Shown here in pieces: positions 33,153-44,546 of a stretch of DNA of 64,000 bases. Position 1 is the stretch's first letter. Every line of letters starts with the position of its first letter. Where the stretch lies: assembly GCA_004835665.1 (NCBI GenBank), contig RBKR01000012.1:806001-870000 (forward strand), given 5' to 3'. This DNA is from Phoma sp. XZ068 (lineage: Eukaryota; Ascomycota; Dothideomycetes; Pleosporales; Didymellaceae). Position numbers and translations under genes: made by a program. The notes beneath the pieces were generated by a model. The model was given only the letters and a program-made list of their open reading frames with translations, was not told the origin of the DNA and ran no database searches.

Positions 33153-35583
33153 CTATTTCGAGGCAATACCAGTGCCGCAGTAATCCGCGTACTGAGCAGA
33201 ACTGGACTTCGGATTTCCCCACCAAGTGGGAAAGTTCACGTCATGTCCACTTCCACCGTTCACAGCGAATGTCAGGATAAACATCATGACCTTGGCACCA
33301 GCATCAAATCCGCCGCCCAGGATGTAGTTGTACTTTCCGAACCAGGCAGGATGTCTCAAGCGAACCCACCATTGCGACCACAGACCAGTAGCAACTTGCG
33401 ACCAAATGACCGAGGTTGTTCCAGCAGTCGTCAGAGATGCATTATGGAATATGACGGGAGACACAAGCTTCTTGACGTCCCAACCGTAGATTGTCTTCCA
33501 TTTGCAAGCAATGAGCCAGTGAATGACGGGAACCGCTGCACCGATCAGGATTGATAGCGGAATCCACCCATAGCCATCTGGACCAAAGCCGTAGATGTAC
33601 TTCGCAAGGGACCAGGTAACCGCGGTTGTGTTGAGCGACTGGATTTTCTGACCACTCCAGACTTGGTTGCCAATAGGGTCAAGGAGAATTTGTCTCCTAT
33701 TGGTGACGATGGAATCCATGATGACATAGTTCAAGGCTGTGCCAAGTAAGCTGCCATATGTTTGAAGCAGGAACATGGTCCTCCAAGGTATCTTCAAATA
33801 TTGGGCCATCTTCATGTCGGTTGCTAGGAACACGGACAAGACAGTAACTTCGTGGCTGAACATCGAGAAATATAGATTGCCGACAGGTTTGCCGGGCTGT
33901 ATAACACCACACAGCATCTTTGACAAATTGTTGGTGGATATGCTCGTTCCCAAGAGGCCATATAGGCAGAGAGAGAATGGGGCAATAATACAACCGAGAA
34001 GGATGGCGACTACATATGCCCATGGGTCAAGTGTGGTGTGTCCCACGTATATGGATGCGAGGCCGAGGAAGAAGCCAATTACTAGCACAGCGCCGTACCA
34101 CCACATGGGCACATTTTTGTAATTCTGCTCCATGACCTTGTAGTGGGGATCGGTCTCCTCCTTGGTCCAGGCTTGTTTCAACGCTTGCTTGATCTTGGGT
34201 CCATGGAAGAGCCCGATGTGCATGAACAGACCTCCAATTGCAGCCATCGCAGCCATGTTTGCCCAAACATTGGTAGCCGTGAGCCGAGGAAGGCCATGGA
34301 TCGCCAGTTGCTCGGTATCAAGAAGAGCAGATTTACCAAACACTGCAGTCTGGTTGTAGACTTTGCCTGTGTTTGCATCAAACATAGCTGTGGACATGAA
34401 AGGGTACTTCTTCGCACCCCAAGCGCCGCCATAGTAGAGGGAGAAGCACATAATGTACGATAGGACGATTCCAGCCCAGCTGTTTGCCTGCTGTATCAAT
34501 GGCAGGGACATGTATTTCGACGTGATGTACTGCCAGTCGAAGGAGAAGTTGAACAGTCCTTGGCCTTCGTTGGAAGATATGCCACCAAAGATGGTCATGA
34601 GTGTTTTCCTCGTCGCTGGTTTGGCCTTCATCGAAGCAAGACATGGTATGCTAACGCCGTTGAACCATGGCCAGATGAATGATGCGATTGGTTCCCAGAA
34701 GAACATGGCGATGGACGATATTCCGAATACGCGTAACCGACCTCTATTTGCTCCTTTAGGTTCACGATGGAACGTTTGATAAATGGAGATCATAGGCAGG
34801 CATTGCCACCATACCATTTCGCTAGCTAGGCTGCCGTTAGTTTCGGCGCACCAACCTCGCTGGAGTGATGTACTTACGATGCACGATAATAGATCGTAAG
34901 AGACCAACCATACCATAACCAAATATGGAAGCTGAAAATATGGTCAGGATCGCCGTTGCAGGTGATGTTTCACGATTGTAGAATAACCGTTCGGCTCCGA
35001 ATACTTGGACAATGGCCGCGCCGTTGCCACTTGACGTCGATAAGATCGAGGAGACCGCATGCTCCTTCAGACCAAAATGTCCAGGGTTGACAAAGTGGAC
35101 AATGGGCCCAAGCCACGCAGCCTGTCCCGGAAGATACTTGTGGACATGTTCGCGGCGAGGCAATGCCTTCGACCAAGCTGCGCCAATGACATATGCCATT
35201 AGGCAGAGGAAGACTGACGCGAAAGAAACGTCGACCGGCTTGTAAAAATAGATCTGATTAATACAAGCAGCCAAAGCAGTAAGTCCAGAGCCAATGACGA
35301 ACGACCGGAATGTGAGAGCTGGGTCGCGGTCGTCCTGAGTGCTTACAACATACCGCGCAACATCGTTTCCATCTTTGATGACAACGGCACCTCGGACGAG
35401 TTTTGTATCGGCTTCATCAAATCCTTTCTTGTCTTGTTCTGCCATCAAACGATTGTCGGAGGTATCATCGTTGACATCGACACGCGTGATATTCTTTGTA
35501 GGAGTTGTGGGCGGACGAGATTCGTCTCCAGCAAAAGCTATTGACTGCTCTCGTTGCACTTGCTTGGAGCCAGACGTGTCCAT
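33153..35583 (-). CDS. OPT-family oligopeptide transporter (ISP4-like)
   Basis: Proton-coupled importer of small peptides (tetra- and pentapeptides, glutathione) in the plasma membrane. Exons 35583-34878 and 34825-33153 give 792 residues. Splicing at the first of two adjacent CTAG acceptors restores VHPSEMVWWQCLP, matching the family pattern around the conserved Pro. The signature NPGHFGLKEH, equivalent to the canonical NPGPFNxKEH, lies near residue 170. About 14-16 hydrophobic spans follow. Conserved later elements include FNFSFDWQYITSKYMSLP, KIPWRTMFLLQTYGS and GFGPDGYGWIPLSILIG. It ends in a hydrophilic tail (YCGTGIASK). The first 75 residues are hydrophilic and Asp/Thr-rich. Confidence 0.95.
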
Positions 35584-36993
35584 ATCTTGTAAGAAGGACT
35601 TCTATGTCCACGTGCTAAATCTTGAGAACGATTGTGAACACCCATGCACTGGCGTTCTGTTGCCGTTGTAGAGAGGTGAAGTGGCTTCAAATGCTAGAAC
35701 AACGGCGCGTACAGCTGCTCTGTATCAAACGATAGGCGCAAGTAAAAATCCGTATAGGTTATCACAAATCAGACCCTATTCCCCAACGACCTGTGTTTGA
35801 ATCTTATACATTCTCACTTTGCATCCCGTAATTGAAACGTCTGAATTTTCAGATTGCGGAATCCAGACGCTCCACATTTGCGCAAGGCAAATCGGTCGGG
35901 AAATGTTTCCCGAGCTATAGATACTCCCTCCTATCTTCGGCCTGATGGTTGGCCCATAATGTGCTGGCAATGTGTAGATTGGATTGCGACCCGCAGCTTC
36001 ATGTCAGCTATTGGAAGATGCAATAGGCGCCATGCCTGTCGGAGGTAGGTACAGCAGACAGCACTCAGTCGAAGGATCGACTATCGCGAAATTCAGGGGA
36101 GAATTGCCTTTGACGGATGCCAATGCGGATGATGTGCTTTGAAGAAGGATGACTACATGGCTTGGCTCAGTGCGGTGCCCCACCACCTCTTCGTTCTCGC
36201 GTTCGCGTGTTGGGCGAACCTCCCTGCTTTAGTAATGGAACTGCAGAAACGCAAAAGAAGTTTGATGCAACCTTACAAATACTACTATAGCCATGTCAAC
36301 CTCCGATGCTTCAAGATATACCTAGGCAAGCACCTTTATCTAGGATCGATGGTTCCAGATCAGGTATACTGTATGCCCGGTCTGGCTAAAGCAATGTTTA
36401 AGGTCTTATTAGAGTATATATACGCCAAAGCCATGGCCTGACCGGCAACAGCTGCATATTTTCCTAACGTGGAGAAGGACGAACTGTGGTTTCCGCCATT
36501 CATCCACTGCAATTCAGGACCTCAAACCTCGCCCAACGCTATTCCCAGAACAAACTGCGGAATACGTATTAGAAGCTTTCTCTCTCAATTGGACCCTCAC
36601 ATCTCCTCGTATGGATTATGGGTGTCCCACGTGGAGCTTCGCGCTCCTCACTTGCTGCATACGCTTTCCCATGCGCTCTGGTTCTCAACAGCTCATCATC
36701 TCCTTGAAGATCAAGCAGCCTCCCAGTGCAAAAAGCGCCACCGCAAGTGTGCCGCAACGTCAAGAATCTTACGTTATGCTCCTGGATCGATACGAGGCAG
36801 AAAAACGTTGCCCCGCTCTGCACAAATATAATAAGCCTGCGCCGCAGATACAATGTTACGCTATCACAGTTGATACCAATAACGAGTACCCTGTGATGAG
36901 AGTGCGCGATGAATTGGAGACAAGCCAGTGCCGGTGAAGGATGTTGGTTCGGGGTAGACTTGGTGCCATATGTAGACGGCCACTATTCTGGCC
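35584..36993. other. Long intergenic stretch, no gene seen
   Basis: About 1.4 kb, AT-rich around 36240-36430. Frames at 36139-36441 and 36469-36831 lack any family likeness. Confidence 0.5.
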
Positions 36994-39663
36994 TCAAAAG
37001 CCCATTCTGCCTCGACTCTGTTCGCTCCTCAGAAGCTCGAAAGCATTGATGATTCCGACGACTTCCTCGTTTAGTCCTGATCGTTGAGCCAAATACGCAC
37101 CTTCGAACATCTTTCGTGCCTTGATGTCTCTTCTGTTCCCCGAATGTACAGCGTGTCGTATACTTTTGGAAATTCCCTCACCAGGGTAAGCAACAATACC
37201 AACAGTAGCAGAAGCCGTTTTTGAGGTGAAACCTAGTATTCCTTTACCAAGGCCCTTTGCGAAGCCAAGTGCACCGTCTTTTTTGGCATCCTCGATCGGA
37301 CGTATGAAGAGATCAGAGAAACCGTCGGCCATGCCGAATGCGAAATTTTTTCCGGCTTTGCTAAATCCACTTTGGATGTTCGTGACTTCACCATGGTCTC
37401 TGACTTCCTCCCCATATAGTTTTGGGACCGCTCGGAATCCTTCAGCTGCCGCTAATGGTATGTCAATGATGGCACCTTTGAAGAAGGCCATGTTGAATTT
37501 TCCGAAGCCTTTTGCTCCGGCGGCAGCCATTCTACCAGCAGTGGCTGCGTTGTGTGCAGCATTGCTTGTTCCTTCGGTCTTTGCTCGATTCAACTCTTTC
37601 ACAGGATCGTAAAGCATACCTGTTGTAGCTCTGCCCATGTTGGTCACAATCGACATGCTTGCAGATCCTGTGCTCGTTACTGGGTCCCAGCGTTTGTTTG
37701 TAATATGTATGGTCTGGGTTTCGTAGCTGATAATGTCAATAAATACCCACTTAGTTGTAACTGTTGATCGACTCACTTGCTCAGATCGTTTGGCGATATC
37801 ACTCCATTATCGATGAGGACCTGCGCCACGAGCTTTGACAGTCGGATCGAGGCTTTCTTGTATATCCACGCTGCGGGCAAGTTATGCATGATGTTGCAGG
37901 GCATCGCTTCGAACGGTAGATTGGCGTGGAAGGACTGAACTGCCGCGCGAACACCTTGCTCGTCGGCCATCTGTGAAGATATGTGCTGTGCAGCTGATTT
38001 GGTTTTCGGTGCGAGAAGAAACTGAATCGCATCTACCAAGGTCTGACTGGATAACAACTTATGCGGTATTGGTCTTGGTCCCGCGCCAGCTTCGGCGATC
38101 ATGTCTCCCCAGAATGGCTGATCACCGAAAAAAGGGACCACGAGGGTTGGGCATGCGTTCTTCAGGCCGCAAGCGGCCGTGCCTGCACCGCCGTGATGAA
38201 CTACAGCCGTGACGTGTTGGAACAACCATTCATGGTCACAATCGCCAATGAACAAGACATTGCCGGCTTCGTCGGGGAGACCTTCACCTAGATTACTCCA
38301 CCCCCTAGATATGATTGCTCGGACACCGCAGAGTCGCACAGCTTCCAGAATCAGTGAGGTCATTTTGGCTGGATCCTCCAGGACGATACTACCGAAACCA
38401 ATATAAATTGGCGGTGGACCAATTTGTAAGAACTGTACGATTGCTGCTGGCGGCTCGTAGGGAGGTGGATCGCGGAAGAAGAAGCCGCATACGTCGATAT
38501 GCGAAGGCCAATCTGCAGGCTTAGGAACAAGGGCCGGCGACCAGCAGTAGGTAAAAGGCACTTCAAGCGCCTCTGCAAGTGCAGGACCAGCCATAGTGGG
38601 TATGTATTCTAGATCCAAAGTGGCTCTGAATTTGTTGATAATATCCCCGAGGCCTTGCCATGTGAGAAACTCCACAATTCCGTAAGACGCATAGTTGATG
38701 TGTGCCGGATCAATTTCCCCGACCTTGAAATTAGCCAGGGGATGTGGAAAGGCCCTTGTACTGCTCCATGGCATTGTGAACATCATATGAAGCGGAACAC
38801 CGAGTGCTTGCGCGCAGTGAATGTGGGCGAAACTTGGCGGGTTTGCGATGATAGCATCAGCGACAAACGGTTCCTGAGTGTCAAGATCTGCTTCCACGCA
38901 TGACTTCCAGCACCCATCGAGGATTTCTGCGATCATCACTCGCTTGCGCTTGATGTCACCTTCTCGTAAGCTTTTCATTGACGGGATCAGACCAGGATTC
39001 TTGACCATGTAAGCCATGAGCTCTTTTGGGTCGCCTCCAATAGGATAGAACTCTAGATTGGACTTCTTGACGAAATCCTCAAACGTTTTATGGGTCGCTA
39101 GCCGAACACGGTGACCGCATTTCTGGAGTTCTTGACCTAGTGCGACAAAGGGTTGTACATCGCCGCGACTGCCTACGACCTGAATGACAATGTTCATGCG
39201 TATACTCCAGCCTCGATATATTGTAAAGCGGCGACTGGGCTCGAATGGCTCCTCGTTTACCTCGGGCACGAGCTTAACGAGTGTCTTGGTAAGGCGAGAC
39301 TTGAGGTCGATTTCGATACGGCCGTCATCTGAATGACTTAGGTTAACTCAGACTGTTTGCTGAACAGCTACACTTACGTGTGACGCCAGTATAACCTGGT
39401 GGAGGTATATCCTCTCCAGCATCTAGCTCAAGGAGCGAACTTGTTGTGCTGGCGGCACGAGAATTGTTATACGAATTTGACGGCTCGATTGGAGATCGCA
39501 TTTCGTAACCGTACTTTTGGTTTGAACTCGATCTGCTGGCTGTAGGTCTTGAACTTGCCGGCGACTCTAGGGTGTATGGAGGAGGGCCCGTACTAGACTG
39601 CATTCCGTTATCGTACTCTCCCCATATCGGAATTGGCGCCTGTGTGCTGTCTGGTCGTCCCAT
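36994..39663 (-). CDS. Family-1 glycosyltransferase, sterol-glucosyltransferase-like, with amphipathic C-terminal tail
   Basis: Transfers a sugar from a UDP donor to a lipid-like acceptor, probably a sterol. Exons 39663-39378, 39328-37777 and 37726-36994 give 856 residues. The first 95 residues are disordered (Ser/Pro-rich). The GT-B N-domain begins MNIVIQVVGSRGDVQPFVALG, the sterol-glucosyltransferase hallmark. The donor-binding motif VVHHGGAGTAACGL and FFGDQPFWGDMI follow near 470-500. Splicing joins SPNDLSNYETQTIHITNKRWDP. The last 230 residues are Gly/Ala-rich with repeated amphipathic helices (GAKGFGKFNMAFFKG, GFAKGLGKGILGFTSK), which resemble VPS13/ATG2 C-terminal segments. No PH or GRAM domain is present, unlike ATG26. 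Confidence 0.92.
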
Positions 39664-41721
39664 TCTGTCAATTCTTGAGGTTAAAGTATATTCTTTTCAA
39701 GATTTTGCGGCTGTTGGAGCTCTATAAAGAGGAGCTTCAGTCATTGGACCGGATACGCGTATGCACGGGCCACAATGATACAATGATGAGCTACTTGTAG
39801 CGGACCAACGAGACGCTGGCGCAGATTTCAACAAAGCACCCCTAATGGCTGCAATCATGGCTGAGCCTCAAAATACGACGTATCCGCAAACCCGTGTCGC
39901 AGCCACAGCTAAGCCTTCGGGAACCGTGGCGACCACGGACTGAAGTTCGGCTACCCCTACAGCGGCGGTGGATGGCAATACCTTCGTATACGAATGTGGT
40001 AATACGATCTTATTTTCCAGTCCTGTACTGAGGCCCTATACAGCTGTATATGCTGCAAGCACAGGTGCAAAACTTCACGTCGACTGCATGTCGACTGCAC
40101 ATGTGTTTCGCTCCAGAAAGTTACATCTCAGTAGCAAGCACCTCTTCTTGAAAATTCGGCATTACGGTAAGGTACCCGATTATGATTGGCGTTTGCAGAC
40201 CACTTCGCGTGCTCTTGTATAGTCGTCGATTTTGGTCGTCGGCGTCCCAGTTACAGGAGGTTCTGCCTACCCGGTATCGGCATAGCAAATCTTGTGAAAG
40301 AGCCGTCGACGTATGGCGTGACCTATCGAACTCGAGCCGGCCGGATTCATCTTGACGTGGATGTAAAGCTTCGACACTTACAAACTTACTCCTCGTCCGT
40401 AGGGGTGCACGGCAGTGTCATAATCAACGGCCAACCGGTGTTGAGTGAGGAGGAATAGAATGGAAGAACGAAACCGAGTGCGAAAGATTCAGCTACATCA
40501 GGGCGTGATCAGTGCGTTACCGATTTAGACGCTATCGAATTGACGCAATTGATCTAGGACGAAACATGTTTGCGAAACATGATACATTAAGGGGGCCCTG
40601 CGGCTCGCTTTAAAGATATACCGATCTTGGCACAATGAGCTTGACTTCAGAGACACGCAAGCTAGATGTGCCGGGTAAGGTTCTTGGCGTAATGCGGCTG
40701 GACTTGGTATTGAGCGGCCGTTTGTAGGGGAGAGTCCTTGAAGTATCAAGGCTGTCGAGCTATATAACAGCAGAAGCAGCCATTTCCGCTTTCCTGCTTG
40801 ACCTTCTTGTTCGATTACGACCAAAGCAAAGTTCGGGAATCAAAGACAAGCTTAACACAAGGCTGGAAGCGGAGCTTGTTCGCAAGGTGCTGGGATTTCG
40901 GAGCATTGAGCTGCTCCGAATCTGCTCGGGTGCCACGTGCAGGTTAGCTTCATCCTGCCTAGCGCCGGTACTGAGATGGAACGGCCCTTCTCCACTATTT
41001 CCTTCCACCGCGCCTCACCAAGTCAGATAAAGAGTTTGTCAGTGTGAGTTGCAGGACGTGTATCATCAATTAGCATCTTTGCATTGTCTGCTATGTGTAC
41101 ACTCTCACTCTCCACGACAATCTATCAAGTGCGCTTGCATAATTCTCCCCATTGGTGGGACTTTTCCAACCTCGTTGCCAAGCTTCGTGTGCATCGTTCT
41201 AAACAGTGGCGCGGAAACATAGATTGAAATTTCCTATTTACACTCCTGGGAAACAGCCTAGCTGCATATGCAATTAGTGTATCTGGGGTACAGCTGCCAG
41301 GATTCGGTGACATCCGGTCATGTGTCTCAGGCATCAAGCTCTACACTACGTAAACGTCTGCGCGATGACTCCATTCCATTTAGGCACGAGCGTAACGTGC
41401 CTCTTTGCGAATGGTGGATGAACTGACACTCTCGAAGAGCTTGGAAATATGGATAGTATAAACAACGGAGGAATTGGAACCTCAGTTCGCCAAGTGGTGA
41501 CTTAGTCGTGCGATATTTAAGGGGCCTTTCCATGGAGATCACGGCAGAACAACACTTCTTGGTATTCTCTTGGTATAACGTCCACTCTGCTATATATCAC
41601 CTATCCCCGACATCACCAACAAACCATCCAGCAAGCACCAAGAGTTGATCTCTGTTCATTCTTTCCATTCTCTTCGAGACTTCCATTCGTTCTTCAATCA
41701 CATTCTTTACCAACCATCAAC
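39664..41721. other. Long intergenic stretch including pectate lyase promoter
   Basis: About 2 kb without a convincing gene. The first half is the upstream region of the glycosyltransferase. The last 250 bases are a pyrimidine-rich leader and core promoter for the pectate lyase, described separately. Confidence 0.5.
41177..41597 (+). promoter_or_regulatory. Pectate lyase upstream region: two GCCAAG motifs and a TATA box
   Basis: GCCAAG occurs at 41177-41182 and 41489-41494 and fits the PacC consensus GCCARG. TATATAT at 41591-41597 is about 125 bp from the ATG. CTGGGG near 41283 fits the loose CreA consensus. Fungal pectate lyases are often induced at alkaline pH through PacC, so the match is plausible but short motifs are common by chance. 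Confidence 0.35.
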
Positions 41722-42766
41722 ATGCGTTTCTTCGAGATTGCCACCGTCCTTGCGGCCGCTGGTGCCGCTTCAGCCGCTCCTATGGAGAAGAGGGCTGCCG
41801 CCGTTGATGAGCTGGTCGGCTTTGCAGCAGGCACCACTGGTGGAGGCAGCGGTGCTGGTACCACAGTCAGCGATTGCGCTGGTCTGACTGCTGCCGCCAA
41901 GAAGGCTGGTGTCATCAAGATCAAGGGTACTCTCACTGGATGCGGTATCGTTAAGATCCTCTCCAACACGAGTGTTCTTGGTGTTGGCTCCAACGCTGGT
42001 CTCACCGACGGTGGCTTCCAGGTCAGGAAGGCCGACAATGTCATCATCCGCAACCTCAAGTTCTACCGCGCGCCCCAGGGCAAGGACCTAATCGACATTG
42101 ATGCGTCCACCAAGGTCTGGGTCGACCACAACGACTTCTCTTCCGTCGGCATCACTGGCGACAAGGACACCTACGATGGTCTCCTCGATGCTAAGCACGG
42201 CGCTGACTCCCTGACCTTCTCCTGGAACAAGTTCCACGACCACGTAAGTCCACCAAAATTTCGATCCAATCAATTCATCTGACAAGGCAACAGTGGAAGG
42301 GATCCCTCGTCGGCCACTCCGACAGCAACTCTGGCGAGGACACCGGCAAGCTTCGCGTCACCTACCACCACAACAACTTCATCAACGTCAACTCTCGTCT
42401 CCCTTCTGTCCGCTTCGGAACCGCCCACGTCTACAGCTCCTGCTACAACGGTGGTATCTCCGGTGTCAACAGCCGTATGGGTGCTCAGGTCCTCGTTGAG
42501 AACACCTCCTTCACGAATGTCGAAAGGGCCATTGTTACCAACCTCGACTCCGATCAGGAGGGATTCGCCAACGAGCGCAACAACGTCTTCACCTCCTCGA
42601 CCACTCAGATCACCAAGAAGGTATGCATATACGATGACCTTCTCTCAAGCAATGCTGACAGTAATAGGGTACCTGGACTCCCAGCTACAAGTACACTGCT
42701 GATCCCGCTGCCTCCGCTTGCAGCATCGTTGCTAAGTCTGCTGGCGTTGGTGTCGTCACATTCTAA
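41722..42766 (+). CDS. Secreted pectate lyase, PL1
   Basis: Cleaves polygalacturonate in plant cell walls by beta-elimination, calcium-dependent. Exons 41722-42243, 42294-42620 and 42668-42766 give 315 residues. Residues 1-18 form a signal peptide, followed by a short propeptide ending in KR (MEKR). The right-handed beta-helix shows VWVDHNDFSS, DGLLDAKHGADSLTFSWNKF, then across the intron HDHWKGSLVGHSDSN, and THE catalytic-arginine region VNSRLPSVRFGTAHVY. Asp residues of the calcium site are in VDHNDF and DGLLDAKHG. The end is SACSIVAKSAGVGVVTF. Phases at both introns are zero. It is a typical secreted cell-wall enzyme of plant-associated Dothideomycetes. Confidence 0.96.
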
Positions 42767-43227
42767 GCGCTTGAGAAAAAGCACTCTGGCAATGCCTGTC
42801 AGCCTAAGGGGACGCCTGGCGGCTGACGGTGATTGCATTGGTAATGCCGAATGGAATCATCTCACTTCTTGTACATACAATCCTTCTTGAATATACTTTA
42901 TTTGCTGTTTCAGCTCTCTTGAACTACTGAAATAAATTATTGCACCCACTTCCCTTGATTCTTGACCATAGAATTTCCGGCATCCGGCTTGGCTGTGAAC
43001 CTGACCTTGGGAATGATCATCAAACTACTTGAGTATTTAGCCTCCAATCATTTGGCGTGCCGGTTGCAAGCCACCCTGGAGCTAAACAATAGCCACATGC
43101 TCCATCGAAGCCCTCGGCTTGTGGTACTATCATAAGCAGCTGCAGGACGACGTATATATGCTCAACAGCTGAAGTTCCAACTCGTATTTGTCCCTCAAGA
43201 TGCTGACTCCGTTTGCACACTCACATA
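42767..43227. other. Convergent 3' flanks
   Basis: About 460 bases between the pectate lyase and the minus-strand orphan pair. No feature seen. Confidence 0.5.
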
Positions 43228-44189
43228 TTAGAAGCGCTGGCCCATTGCACCCTGCAGCGAATCCTTAAGGCCTTCATACTGCCACTTCCAGCCGGTCAGT
43301 TCCCCAGACAGTGTCTTTACTTTCTCCTTCTCCATTTCCAGCTCCTTCTCTGCTTTCTTTTGACCCTCTTCTGCCATGGTAATCCTGCGCTCAAGATCCT
43401 GGTTCTGAGCTTGGAGCTGAGCCATCTGATTCTTGTCGGTTTCTGAATTGCACCCAATTGCTGCAACACGTTTGTCTTGAAGTTGTGGGAGCTCTCGTCC
43501 ATAGCGCGGATGTGATCATCAAACGTGAACATCGCGGTTGGGTTGTTTGTAGGACTATTCGTGTCGACGTCGGCGATGAGATTGGGAGGTGTATCATCTA
43601 GAGGGCTGTTAGAAGAACTATCTCTTACAGGTTGTTTCGACTTAGTCCTACCTGGCAAGGTGTCGTCATCATCCATATCATCACTCACAGCGCTGGCAAT
43701 ATCGCGACACGCAGCCCGAAAGTGGGTCTTGAAGAACTCCAGTTTGGATTGCACAGCGTTGTTTTCGCCTTCAAGAAAGAACTTATATAGAATGAGGGCT
43801 TCAAGGCGATCAACGCCAGCTGGGTGTCTGGTCTCGATAAGGTATTTGTAAGGCTCCACCAATACAAAATCCGCTAGACTGGTCACTTGTTTGATGTAAC
43901 GGATGACACTGTATGTTGGAGCGATAGGCTCGCGACACCCATGTTTGAAGAGCTCGACGTCGTTGTTGGTTAAGATGCGAGCGTACACGTCACAACTGTC
44001 CGTTGATCCTATTCTCAGTGCGATTATGCACATTTGGTGCAGGCTTAATCTGGCATCCACATACTCTGCATCGACGTATATCCTCTGAACACTAGGCGTC
44101 CAAATGTTTTTGAGCGCTTCGAAATACTCTGAGAACTCGCGCCTTGCGCAAGCTTCAACGTCTTCGAGTGAGCCAGCTTCGTAGGACAT
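43228..44189 (-). pseudogene. Frame-shifted paralogue of the neighbouring orphan gene
   Basis: Exon 1 is 44189-43652; an intron at 43651-43598 has a TCTAAC branch site before CTAG. The frame continues through FDDHIRAMDESSHNFKTNVLQ and then turns into a basic, non-coding-looking tail. From about 43450 the next frame encodes a clear coiled coil (NQMAQLQAQNQDLERR to WQYEGLKDSLQGAMG, stop at 43228). That coiled coil aligns with the C-terminus of the neighbour (WEKKYNELKRVLQGALETQG). The N-terminal part also aligns (GSLEDVEACARREF with ESLADIETWAKASF; RLEALILYKF with RLEAFIQFLW; FKTHFRAACRDI with FKEHFEGACHDI). No intron of acceptable size explains the shift. It is either a real indel or a sequence error. 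Function unknown. Confidence 0.6.
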
Positions 44190-44546
44190 ATTGACTGGTG
44201 GGACGCGAAAGTCGATAAAATCGAGTCGGATTGTGAGGCAACAGCGACCAATTTGAGAAGTAGAAACGGTGGACTAGCTGGCTGTTAAATAAGCGGTAGA
44301 AAGGGAACGCACACGTAAATATTGCAACAAACAGACACCTTCACTTCACCACGCCCAACCCTGGAAGGCACCGAAACGATAACATGATGTAACAGCTCTG
44401 GATTTCACAAATCTTTGATGTATGTAGGCATTTTATTTTATCCTTCTTGCGCGGTCACATGCTATGACATGTTTTTTCGTCGGATGAAGAGCAGTGGCGA
44501 AGTGAAGCAATCCAAACTTCCAACTCAAACCGAGTTCTCGTGACAC
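44190..44546. other. Spacer between the tandem paralogues
   Basis: About 360 bases, presumably the promoter of the frame-shifted copy and the 3' end of the intact copy. Nothing specific was seen. Confidence 0.45.

Noticed and set aside
36139..36441. 100-codon plus-strand frame
   Set aside because: AT-rich chance frame with no supporting splice or promoter signal.
40186..40458. 90-codon frame with GRIHLDVDVKL, faintly like the start of the GT1 enzyme
   Set aside because: The likeness is a few residues only; too weak to claim a decayed glycosyltransferase copy.
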